From: Candidatus Pelearchaeum sp.
GTDB taxonomy: Archaea > Thermoproteota > Nitrososphaeria_A > Caldarchaeales > Caldarchaeaceae
DNA: 10,788 bases
Reading direction: 5' to 3'
Assembly (NCBI GenBank): GCA_015520425.1
Contig: WAQC01000077.1
Span: 1 to 10,788 of the forward strand
Shown: positions 4,685 to 10,567 of the stretch, piece after piece
How the letters are laid out: the number at the start of each line of letters is the position of its first letter
How positions within the stretch are numbered: the stretch's first letter is position 1
Translations under genes and position numbers: made by a program
Notes under the pieces: generated by a model
The model's input: only the letters and a program-made list of their open reading frames with translations
Told to the model about the DNA's origin: nothing
Databases searched by the model: none

Positions 4685-7018
4685 TCATATCAAGTAGAAG
4701 AGCGGGAAGAGGAAGAGCCAGACTATATCTACGAAGTGCCAGTAGAGGTCAAAGCCCTCAAGCCCTGCGTGGTTCTCCTTCGTTATCCTGCCCTTGAATG
4801 CGTGTATTATGAGGTATATGAGGACTGCGAGCCCTGCTGCTACGTGCATCCCATGCGCTCCTGTTGTGATGTAGTATGTTGTTGCTGGTAGGCCGCTGCT
4901 GAATGTTATTCCGTGGCTGAATAGCTCGCTCCATTCGCGGCCTTTGTTGAAGAGGAATATGAAGCCGAGGATGAATGTGGCTATAAGCCCTCCGCGTAGC
5001 AGTCCCTGGTTTCCTGACTTAGCGCCAGCGAGGGCGAGTATGGCTGTCAAGCTACTTGTTACTAGTATGAATGTGTTTATCGCGCCTTCCATTGGGTTGA
5101 GGAACTCTCCTGGCGCTGGCCATGTTGCGCTGTTTATCCTCACGAAGATGTATGAGCCTATTAGAGCGCCGAAGAGAACCACCTCGCCGAATAGTAGCGT
5201 CCATACGCCTAGACGTACTCTCTCAACGTTCGCGAAAGGCCACCGCTCGCCTTCGGCGGGCTCTACAGCTATGAACTTCTCCTTAGCCCAGCCCACTATA
5301 GAGCCTATTAGTATCAGGGCACCCAGCAACAATACTGGAAGCCCAAGCCCCACTCCGAGGAAGGTTACGAACATTCCAAGCGATATGAAGAGTGGCCACT
5401 TGCTGTAGTGTGTCTCGTGTATGTGATGCCCGCCGTTGGCTGGTATTGGCTGTATTGTTATCGTGCCATCGGCCTTGACTACTGGCTGGCCATCATAGTT
5501 ATGGCGTGGGGGCGGTGATGGGACTAGCCACTCTAGGCTCCACGCCCCCCATGGGTTGTTTCCAGCAGGCTCTCCCTTCCTGAGACTCTGGTAGAGGTTT
5601 ATGAAGAGTATTAGCCATGAGAGGGCGAATACTATCGTTCCCATCGTGGCTAGCATGTTTGGTAGCTCCCAGCCCATGCCCGCGGGGTAGGTAAATACGC
5701 GGCGGGGCATGTCTATGAGGAAGTGCATCGGGAAGTAGAGGAGGTTAAAGCCTATCATATACACGATGAAGTGAAGCTTCCCCAGCTTCTCGTTGAACAT
5801 CCTTCCAGTCATCTTGGGCCACCAGTAGTAGAGCGCCGCTATCAGCCCTGTTGTAGCACCGCCAACGAGAGTGTAGTGGAAGTGGGCTACTATCCAGTAA
5901 GTTCCGCGCAGATAGTAGTCAAGCGCCACGGAGGAGTTGAAGACTCCTGTAATGCCGCCTATGATGAAGAGCGCCACACCACCTAGAGCGAAGAGCATGG
6001 GAGTGGTGAATCTAATAGAAGCACCCACGAGGGTCAGGATGAAGGCCAGAGTAGCAACACCAAATGGAATGGATATGGTCTCGGTGGTGATGGTCATAAA
6101 CTTACGGAAGCCGGGGTCTATTCCAGTTACGAACATATGATGAGCCCATACCATGAAGCTCATTATTGAGCCGATGATTAGGGCGGTTATGAGTATCTTC
6201 TTTCCGTAGAGTGGTTTTCGCGCGAATACTGGCAGGACTTCCGCTATTGCTACGAGGCCTGGGACTAGGACGATATACACCTCTGGGTGGCCGAAGAACC
6301 AGAAGAGGTGGTCCCAGAGTATTGCGCCTCCCTCAACTGAGGAGAAGTAGAGTGTGCCGAGCAACCTGTCAGCGGCCAGCATTATGACGCCAGCGGCTAC
6401 GGAGGGGAAGGCGAAGAGCATCATGAAGACGGTAAGCAGTATCCCCCAAGTGTATATCGGCATGCGCCACAGCGTCATCCCAGGCGCTCTTGAGCGGAAT
6501 ATCGTCACCAGGAAGTTTACGGTGCTCATGGTTACCGAGGCTATGAGCATTAGTAGCCCAGCGCCTCCCAGTGTTACACCTAACTGTGGTGAGTATTTGG
6601 CCGTGTTAAGCGGCGCATAAACTGTCCAGCCTGTGTCTATAGCTCCTCCAGGTGTGAAGAAGCCTATCGCCGCCAGTAGGCCGCCGAATAGGTAGAACCA
6701 GTAGCTCATAGCGTTGAGCCGTGGGAAGGCGAGGTCTCTGGCGCCTATTTGGAGCGGGACGAAATAGTTGGCGAAGGCGAAGGCCAGTGGTGATAGGAAC
6801 CACAGCACCATGACCAGGCCATGGACTGTTACGGCCTGGTTGAAGGGCGCGCTCTGTAGTATGTTAAGCCCTGGGGCCATCAGTTGGAGGCGCATGAGAA
6901 CAGCTAGCGCTCCTCCTACGACGAGGAAATAGAGCGAGGTAATGAAATACAATATGCCTACATCCTTGTGGTTTGTGGTGAACAGCCATCTTCTAACAGA
7001 GTTTAGTGGAATCTCCAT
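4685..7018 (-). CDS. Heme-copper oxidase, fused subunits I and III
   Basis: This 777-aa polytopic protein forms the oxygen-reducing core. Subunit I spans about 1-500: H66 (heme a), D95 and N102 of the D-channel entry (R-D-L-A-F-P-R-L-N), H244-P-E-V-Y248 (CuB ligand, gating E246, cross-linked Tyr), H293-H294 (CuB), H379 (high-spin heme) and H381 (low-spin heme), and the propionate-binding M-P-R-R at 437-440. Subunit III spans about 540-777, with E612 in G-E-V-V-L-F, H722/H725 and the W-H-F-V-D-x-V-W-L-F ending at 760-769. A soluble linker (about 482-540) joins them. I+III fusions occur in other archaeal A-type enzymes (SoxM-type). Oddly, the K-channel lysine position holds A322. ATG 7018 has GGGGTGA 7 bases upstream, overlapping the subunit II stop. 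Confidence 0.95.
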   Translation of the reverse strand: MEIPLNSVRRWLFTTNHKDVGILYFITSLYFLVVGGALAVLMRLQLMAPGLNILQSAPFNQAVTVHGLVMVLWFLSPLAFAFANYFVPLQIGARDLAFPRLNAMSYWFYLFGGLLAAIGFFTPGGAIDTGWTVYAPLNTAKYSPQLGVTLGGAGLLMLIASVTMSTVNFLVTIFRSRAPGMTLWRMPIYTWGILLTVFMMLFAFPSVAAGVIMLAADRLLGTLYFSSVEGGAILWDHLFWFFGHPEVYIVLVPGLVAIAEVLPVFARKPLYGKKILITALIIGSIMSFMVWAHHMFVTGIDPGFRKFMTITTETISIPFGVATLAFILTLVGASIRFTTPMLFALGGVALFIIGGITGVFNSSVALDYYLRGTYWIVAHFHYTLVGGATTGLIAALYYWWPKMTGRMFNEKLGKLHFIVYMIGFNLLYFPMHFLIDMPRRVFTYPAGMGWELPNMLATMGTIVFALSWLILFINLYQSLRKGEPAGNNPWGAWSLEWLVPSPPPRHNYDGQPVVKADGTITIQPIPANGGHHIHETHYSKWPLFISLGMFVTFLGVGLGLPVLLLGALILIGSIVGWAKEKFIAVEPAEGERWPFANVERVRLGVWTLLFGEVVLFGALIGSYIFVRINSATWPAPGEFLNPMEGAINTFILVTSSLTAILALAGAKSGNQGLLRGGLIATFILGFIFLFNKGREWSELFSHGITFSSGLPATTYYITTGAHGMHVAAGLAVLIYLIIHAFKGRITKENHAGLEGFDLYWHFVDIVWLFLFPLFYLI

Positions 7019-7025
7019 AAGCTAC

Positions 7026-7032
7026 TCACCCC
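7026..7032 (-). promoter_or_regulatory. Shine-Dalgarno site for the subunit I+III gene
   Basis: On the minus strand GGGGTGA ends in the TGA stop of subunit II, 7 bases before the ATG at 7018. The ribosome ending subunit II is thus placed at the next start, which couples the two products. Confidence 0.6.
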
Positions 7033-7661
7033 TTATACCACGACTCAAACTCGCTAGGCTCCATCACGATTAGCCTACCAGTCATGAAAGCATGACCAAC
7101 GCCGCAGAGCTCAAAGCACTGGATTGTATATTCGCCAGTATCGGCGGGTTTTATCCAAATCCAGATGACCTTACCTGGGATAGCGTCTACGCCTATCTTA
7201 AATTCTATCAGCTGGAATTTGTGGAAGACATCATCGCTTGTTACTGCGAAGATTATCACCTCATCGCGCGGCACGCGTACCTCATTAACCGTCTCCAGCC
7301 CATTTGGGTAGATGAACTTCCACCCCCACTGGAATCCATGAACCTTTATGACCATAGTCCCCTTCTCAGGAGGCTTTTCAATCAAATCAACGGTCTCCAT
7401 GGTTCCCAGCGTTATTGTAAAGAGTATTCCCGTGACTATGAGCGTCAGTATTAGTGCTGCGCCTATTGTTCCTCTGTCTGCTGGCACTTTTCCTGGAGTT
7501 GGGGCGTCTGCTGGCTCTGGGGAGCCAGGCTTGTGGCGGTATCGTATTATATTATAGATGAGCAGCGCTATGACGATTGAGCCGACGGCTGTTCCGATTG
7601 TTAGATATAGGGTGAAAAGCTCTTGCCACTGCGCAGTAACGGGGGAAAGAGCAGTAGTCAT
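7026..7661 (-). CDS. Heme-copper oxidase subunit II with CuA site
   Basis: This 211-aa protein has two membrane helices (about 18-40 and 65-86) and an external cupredoxin domain. The binuclear CuA site is complete: H147 (D-V-F-H-K-F), then C182-x-E184-x-C186-x3-H190-x2-M193. An aromatic Q-W-G-W segment (111-114) for electron entry is present, as is the D-A-I-P-G motif (159-163). CuA accepts electrons from the donor, likely the cupredoxin encoded at the operon end, and passes them to heme in subunit I. The second helix lacks the usual L-E-x-x-W-T-x-x-P pattern, so the Glu at the K-channel mouth (E101 in Rhodobacter numbering) seems absent. First gene of the operon; the stop lies 7 bases before the next ATG. 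ATG 7661 has no clear Shine-Dalgarno sequence. Confidence 0.93.
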   Translation of the reverse strand: MTTALSPVTAQWQELFTLYLTIGTAVGSIVIALLIYNIIRYRHKPGSPEPADAPTPGKVPADRGTIGAALILTLIVTGILFTITLGTMETVDLIEKPPEKGTMVIKVHGFQWGWKFIYPNGLETVNEVRVPRDEVIIFAVTSDDVFHKFQLIEFKIGVDAIPGKVIWIWIKPADTGEYTIQCFELCGVGHAFMTGRLIVMEPSEFESWYKG

Positions 7662-7844
7662 ATTCTTTCTCGGATAAGGCTGGCCTACAGTATTGTGGAT
7701 TAAGCTTACCCTTCAAATCTGAAGGCTAAACATAAGCTTTAGCAAATGCAATTTTTTACAGAATTGTATGCGAATTATGTTTATGATTGAACCATTATGC
7801 TTAAATCATGCTGATAAATTAATTAATGATTCTCAGAACTGCTC
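7662..7844. promoter_or_regulatory. Divergent promoter region between oxidase operon and SCO gene
   Basis: This 183-base AT-rich gap serves both the leftward oxidase operon and the rightward SCO gene. It holds several dyads: TAAGCTTA (7701-7708), CCTTCA-AATC-TGAAGG (7710-7725) and GCTAAA-N7-TTTAGC (7725-7743) overlapping AAGCTTTA (7734-7741). The minus-strand TATA is ambiguous: GCTTAATCC near 7698-7707 or CTTATGTTT near 7729-7737. The clustered dyads between two promoters look like regulator binding sites. Confidence 0.5.
7813..7821 (+). promoter_or_regulatory. TATA box for the SCO-like gene
   Basis: GATAAATTA, followed by more AT sequence, is centred about 27 bases before the TTG at 7845. 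There is no Shine-Dalgarno sequence, so the transcript probably starts at or next to the TTG. Confidence 0.55.
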
Positions 7845-8453
7845 TTGACCAGACGACGAATATTATTCTTCACGGTGGTCATAATAGTCGCAGCGGCCGT
7901 AGGAGGAATGATAGCATATACAGCTCTACAGCCCTCTTACAAACCAGCAATAGAACTACCAGGAAACGAGAAACTCAAAGACTTCACACTCATTGACCAG
8001 TATGGAAGGGAGTTTTCCATATCTTCTGTCAAAGGGAAAGTTGCCCTTCTATATTTTGGCTATACCAACTGCCCAGATATATGCCCACTTGTTATGAGTA
8101 AATTTGCATACCTTGAGGAGAAGTTAGGCGATGATATTGATAGGGTGGCCATGATACTCATAACCACAGACCCAGAGCGCGACACGCCTGACGCCCTACG
8201 GCGTTATGTTGAGCGATATAGTAGCAGGATTATCGCGCTTACAGGAACGCCACAACAGATTGAGGAAGTTTTGAAGCTATACGGAATATATTCTGAGAAG
8301 TCATTAGAAGAGGGTGGAGAGTATCTAATTTCACACTTCGCTCTAGTCATAGTTGCTGACAAGAACATGGTTATGCGCTATGCTCTTACACCTGAGATGG
8401 AGCCTGACGAGTATGTGCGGGCTGTTAGATACTTACTTGAGGGTGGAGGATAA
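7845..8453 (+). CDS. SCO1/SenC-type copper chaperone for CuA assembly
   Basis: This 202-aa thioredoxin-fold protein has an N-terminal membrane anchor (about 6-27). The SCO copper site is complete: C76-P-D-I-C80-P and H164 (L-I-S-H-F). The F-G-Y-T-N-C context and T-T-D-P-E-R-D-T at 107-114 are also family-typical. SCO proteins deliver copper to, or reduce the cysteines of, the CuA site in subunit II, which is encoded on the other side of the shared promoter region. The start must be TTG 7845, or less likely CTG 7839, because an in-frame TGA lies at 7827-7829; the R-R-R-x-hydrophobic beginning supports it. The next gene starts 1 base after the stop. Confidence 0.93.
   Translation: MTRRRILFFTVVIIVAAAVGGMIAYTALQPSYKPAIELPGNEKLKDFTLIDQYGREFSISSVKGKVALLYFGYTNCPDICPLVMSKFAYLEEKLGDDIDRVAMILITTDPERDTPDALRRYVERYSSRIIALTGTPQQIEEVLKLYGIYSEKSLEEGGEYLISHFALVIVADKNMVMRYALTPEMEPDEYVRAVRYLLEGGG
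8442..8450 (+). promoter_or_regulatory. Shine-Dalgarno site deciding the start of the 183-aa gene
   Basis: GGTGGAGGA lies within the end of the SCO gene, 4 bases before the ATG at 8455. This selects 8455 over the longer in-frame ATG at 8353, which would overlap the SCO gene by 100 bases. Confidence 0.6.
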
Positions 8454-8454
8454 T

Positions 8455-9006
8455 ATGCGGCGCATAAGTATCGCGTCTATTGGCGCGGCGAGCATCTTTC
8501 TTCTATTAACCATATTTGGCTTTTCCGCATCTGCCCAGACTCAGTGGTGCTCAATAAACTGGGTAGGCGACTACATAGTAGAGTTCCGAATTTATCCCAA
8601 TCCCATAGTTGCAGGCGAAGAATCACAGCTCCTCTTCAGCATACTTAATAAAGACCTTGAGGAAGCTAGGAATATAACAGTCTCAATAGCCGTGTTTGAT
8701 GGCTATAAGCTTCTCCATAAATTCCCTAAGAGGCTTTATAGCATGGGAGACCTGAGCTACACCTACACGTTCCCCGACACTGGAGAATATACCGTGTTGC
8801 TGAACATCTTTGAGGGCAAGGCAATATTGAGCGGCCAATTTACCGTTAATGTGGAGAGACGCGGGATAGACTTCTGGCAGATAGCCGCGGCTATACCCAT
8901 GGTAATTGCTGCCGCGCTCACAACAGTATATTACGTGCATAGGTTTAGACAATCACAACGCAGCACGCCGAAAGAATTTATAAACAAGACATCAAATAAT
9001 GAATAA
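8455..9006 (+). CDS. Secreted/membrane beta-sandwich protein co-transcribed with SCO (YtkA/FixH-like?)
   Basis: This 183-aa protein has a signal peptide (1-27, ending S-A-S-A), an extracytoplasmic domain rich in beta-strand patterns (about 30-135) and a C-terminal membrane helix (about 141-161) with a short basic cytoplasmic tail. The domain begins Y-I-V-E-F-R-I-Y-P-N-P-I-V-A-G-E-E, like the opening strands of YtkA-like or CARDB-type immunoglobulin folds, and contains a D-T-G-E-Y-T-V-L-L-N strand (108-117). Only one Cys (C32) is present and no Met/His-rich copper motif is obvious. Tight coupling to SCO suggests a role in oxidase copper assembly, like other YtkA-type proteins near SCO genes; this is inference. 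The frame continues upstream to an ATG at 8353, which lies inside the SCO gene and encodes implausible sequence. Confidence 0.75.
   Translation: MRRISIASIGAASIFLLLTIFGFSASAQTQWCSINWVGDYIVEFRIYPNPIVAGEESQLLFSILNKDLEEARNITVSIAVFDGYKLLHKFPKRLYSMGDLSYTYTFPDTGEYTVLLNIFEGKAILSGQFTVNVERRGIDFWQIAAAIPMVIAAALTTVYYVHRFRQSQRSTPKEFINKTSNNE
8977..8985 (+). promoter_or_regulatory. TATA box for the Bat-type HTH regulator gene
   Basis: TTTATAAAC lies within the last codons of the preceding gene. A start site about 26 bases downstream falls near 9008, giving a 10-base leader before ATG 9018. The regulator may thus have its own promoter as well as read-through from the SCO gene. Confidence 0.5.
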
Positions 9007-9017
9007 GCAGTAAGGCC

Positions 9018-9671
9018 ATGCTTCAAGTAACATTGAACGTACGGATGAACTGCCCCTGGGTTTCTTATATATCTAGAAAATATAATGCACGTATCACTCT
9101 TCTTCAATGCGTCCCCCACGTAATGTCTGGCGGCGTCTCGGCGCTGGTCAAGGTTAAAAGCCCTAACTGCGGCTCTGAGCAAATATCCCGCGCAGTACGT
9201 AAGGTTCCCACGGTCCAGGATGCTACTTTCACGGAGATTAGGCCAAATGTCCATTTTGGGATAGTTAAGACCAGTTTATGTCCATGCTCTTCCACAATCT
9301 TGCCGCATTTTAACCTGATTAACGCCGTGGATAATGGCGATGGTGGTCTTCGTTGGACATTTTTGGTGGATAATGAGAAGAGTTTGAAACAGCTTACGGA
9401 GCATTTGGATAATAATGGCATAGACTATCAGATTGAGGAGGCGGTTAAAATAGAGGATAGCTGGTGCTTGACTGAGAAGCAGGAGCAGGTTATTAGGGCT
9501 GCCCTTGAGCTAGGGTTTTACGACATACCCCGTAGAGTAGGTCTTAAAGAGCTGGCTAAGCTCTTTAACATATCGCCCCGCGCAGTATCAGAGATTCTAA
9601 GGAGAGCCCACAGACGGATAATAATCCACGCGCTAGAAACCCATCAAGTATCTAAATACAACGAGGCATAA
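9018..9671 (+). CDS. Bat-type (HTH_10) transcription regulator with Cys/His-rich N-terminal domain
   Basis: This 217-aa protein has a two-part layout. Residues 150-203 form a bacterio-opsin-activator (HTH_10) DNA-binding domain: L-T-E-K-Q-E-Q-V-I-R-A-A-L-E-L-G-F-Y-D-I-P-R-R-V, then L-A-K-L-F-N-I-S-P-R-A-V-S-E-I-L-R-R-A. The N-terminal part (1-145) has cysteines at 12, 31, 51, 88 and 90 (C-P-C) with histidines at 34, 79 and 97, plus C150 at the domain border. Such a set could bind a metal or sense redox state; the residues are visible, the function is inferred. Its place beside SCO and the oxidase suggests it controls copper or oxidase genes. ATG 9018 has no Shine-Dalgarno sequence; a TATA box about 37 bases upstream implies a very short leader. 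Confidence 0.82.
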   Translation: MLQVTLNVRMNCPWVSYISRKYNARITLLQCVPHVMSGGVSALVKVKSPNCGSEQISRAVRKVPTVQDATFTEIRPNVHFGIVKTSLCPCSSTILPHFNLINAVDNGDGGLRWTFLVDNEKSLKQLTEHLDNNGIDYQIEEAVKIEDSWCLTEKQEQVIRAALELGFYDIPRRVGLKELAKLFNISPRAVSEILRRAHRRIIIHALETHQVSKYNEA

Positions 9672-9674
9672 AAC

Positions 9675-9682
9675 CTATAAAC
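9675..9682 (+). promoter_or_regulatory. TATA box for tRNA-Gly
   Basis: CTATAAAC is centred about 29 bases before the first base of the tRNA at 9708, the usual distance for an archaeal tRNA promoter. Confidence 0.55.
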
Positions 9683-9707
9683 AGACCAGAAACAACCAAT
9701 AAGGTAG

Positions 9708-9782
9708 GCGGCCGTGGTCTAGCCTGGGTATGACACGGGCCTGCCACGCCCGGAATCGCGGGTTCAAATCCCGCCGGCCGCA
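9708..9782 (+). tRNA. tRNA-Gly (anticodon GCC)
   Basis: All arms fold: the acceptor GCGGCCG pairs perfectly with CGGCCGC (9775-9781), followed by discriminator A9782. The anticodon stem CGGGC/GCCCG encloses the loop CTGCCAC with anticodon GCC at 9743-9745. The T arm is GCGGG-TTCAAAT-CCCGC. The D stem is GTC/GAC plus a weak fourth pair, closing an AGCCTGGGTA-type loop. No intron interrupts it. CCA is not encoded (the next bases are TAC), so it is added after transcription. Confidence 0.96.
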
Positions 9783-9802
9783 TACATTTTCATCCAAGCT
9801 TT

Positions 9803-9827
9803 AAAAGAGAGGGGGATTGAAGGGGGG
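9803..9827 (-). terminator. Pyrimidine-rich tract after the RHH gene
   Basis: Just past the stop of the minus-strand gene at 9831 the minus strand reads a C-run, TTCAAT, another C-run, then CTCTCTTTT. It resembles the tract after the oxidase operon and probably serves termination. It lies between two convergent genes, since tRNA-Gly ends at 9782. Confidence 0.4.
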
Positions 9828-9830
9828 CGC

Positions 9831-10406
9831 TTACTGTCTGTCTTGTTTGAGCTTCAGGTGTATTATTCCTCTCGCCACGTTATGTTCTATTATCGTTATA
9901 TTGTATTCGGAGAGTAGCCCTTTTAGGAATTCCATTATGCATTTTGTTGATTCTATCTTATTCCCTATTCCTATAAGCCCTACTTCATACGTTATGTTTC
10001 CCAGGTATTTTATCTCTAGGTTTTTGATTGGGAGATACTTAGCATATGTGTCTGCTAGGTGTATTAGTTGGTCTAGGTCTTTGGCGTATATTTTTATTAG
10101 TGCTGATACTTCCTGGCCTAGTTTATAGAAGCGTTTTAGGAGCTTCTCAGAGTCGTGTCTATAGAGCTCCGCTATTAGGTCGTCCATAAAGTCTGATGGC
10201 AGGATTACGGCGTCAACCTCGCTTAACAGTCTATGGACTAGCCAGAGGTTTGATATTACGCGTATATCTGCGCCTTCGTTGAGCAGTTTTACCGCGTTCT
10301 CCATTATTTCATTAACGAGTGCATAGAGCGTCATCTTGCGCTCCTTAGCTATTGTGGCTAGTTGTTTGGCAATCTTTTCATCAACCGCTAAAGAAGTTCT
10401 GGACAC
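9831..10406 (-). CDS. Ribbon-helix-helix (CopG/Arc-type) regulator with a long C-terminal domain
   Basis: This 191-aa protein begins with a ribbon-helix-helix pattern (about 1-45): a short strand (S-R-T-S-L-A-V-D), then helix K-I-A-K-Q-L-A-T-I-A-K-E, a turn (R-K-M-T), and helix L-Y-A-L-V-N-E-I-M-E-N-A-V-K-L-L. RHH proteins bind DNA as dimers through the strand. The remaining 145 residues are mixed alpha/beta with no family I can name: a helical part (about 48-120) and a strand-rich end (125-188, including Y-E-V-G-L-I-G-I-G and I-I-H-L-K-L). The domain could sense a ligand or mediate oligomers. The open frame runs back to 10586, but the added 60 residues are unlike protein. GTG 10406 is chosen because the RHH strand begins there and a TATA box lies about 28 bases upstream. 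Confidence 0.7.
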   Translation of the reverse strand: MSRTSLAVDEKIAKQLATIAKERKMTLYALVNEIMENAVKLLNEGADIRVISNLWLVHRLLSEVDAVILPSDFMDDLIAELYRHDSEKLLKRFYKLGQEVSALIKIYAKDLDQLIHLADTYAKYLPIKNLEIKYLGNITYEVGLIGIGNKIESTKCIMEFLKGLLSEYNITIIEHNVARGIIHLKLKQDRQ

Positions 10407-10430
10407 TTCGCTGTTGTTTAGGGTATGCTT

Positions 10431-10439
10431 GTATATGAA
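10431..10439 (-). promoter_or_regulatory. TATA box for the RHH regulator gene
   Basis: The minus strand reads TTCATATAC, centred about 28 bases before the GTG at 10406, with no Shine-Dalgarno sequence, which fits a leaderless mRNA. Confidence 0.5.
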
Positions 10440-10442
10440 TTT

Positions 10443-10458
10443 GTATAAAGCTTTACAC
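10443..10458. repeat. Near-perfect 16-bp palindrome upstream of the RHH gene promoter
   Basis: GTATAAAGCTTTACAC is symmetric except for one base pair (10445/10456); the inner 10 bp TAAAGCTTTA is perfect. It lies directly upstream of the TATA box of the RHH gene, a place where an autoregulator could act on BRE/TATA recognition. It contains AAGCTTTA, also found at 7734-7741 and 9796-9803. Confidence 0.55.
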
Positions 10459-10553
10459 TTAATCTTATATTTATAGGAATGAAAGTGGTGTAGGTTTGAA
10501 AACGTTAAGGTTCGGCATGACAGTGTTATAGTGTTAATAGGGTTTTGAGAAGT

Positions 10554-10558
10554 GGAGG
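10554..10558 (+). promoter_or_regulatory. Shine-Dalgarno site deciding the moeA-like start
   Basis: GGAGG lies 9 bases before ATG 10568 and immediately before ATG 10559. The spacing favours the downstream ATG, shortening the protein by three residues. Confidence 0.55.
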
Positions 10559-10567
10559 ATGGTTGAG

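Noticed and set aside
3942..5408. Open frames on the plus strand opposite the cupredoxin and oxidase genes
   Set aside because: They lie antisense to well-supported genes, contain no recognisable domain, and follow from the codon bias of the real strand.
7775..7835. Possible C/D box RNA upstream of SCO (ATGATT and CTGA motifs)
   Set aside because: The boxes deviate from consensus, are too close together, and the stretch is explained by the SCO promoter.
8353..8454. Longer start for the 183-aa protein at ATG 8353
   Set aside because: It overlaps the SCO gene by 100 bases, the added 34 residues lack protein-like character, and a signal peptide plus a good Shine-Dalgarno site sit at 8455.
10479..10493. 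Four-codon ORF (ATG 10479) before the moeA-like gene as a leader peptide
   Set aside because: It is too short, has no Shine-Dalgarno site, and is expected by chance.
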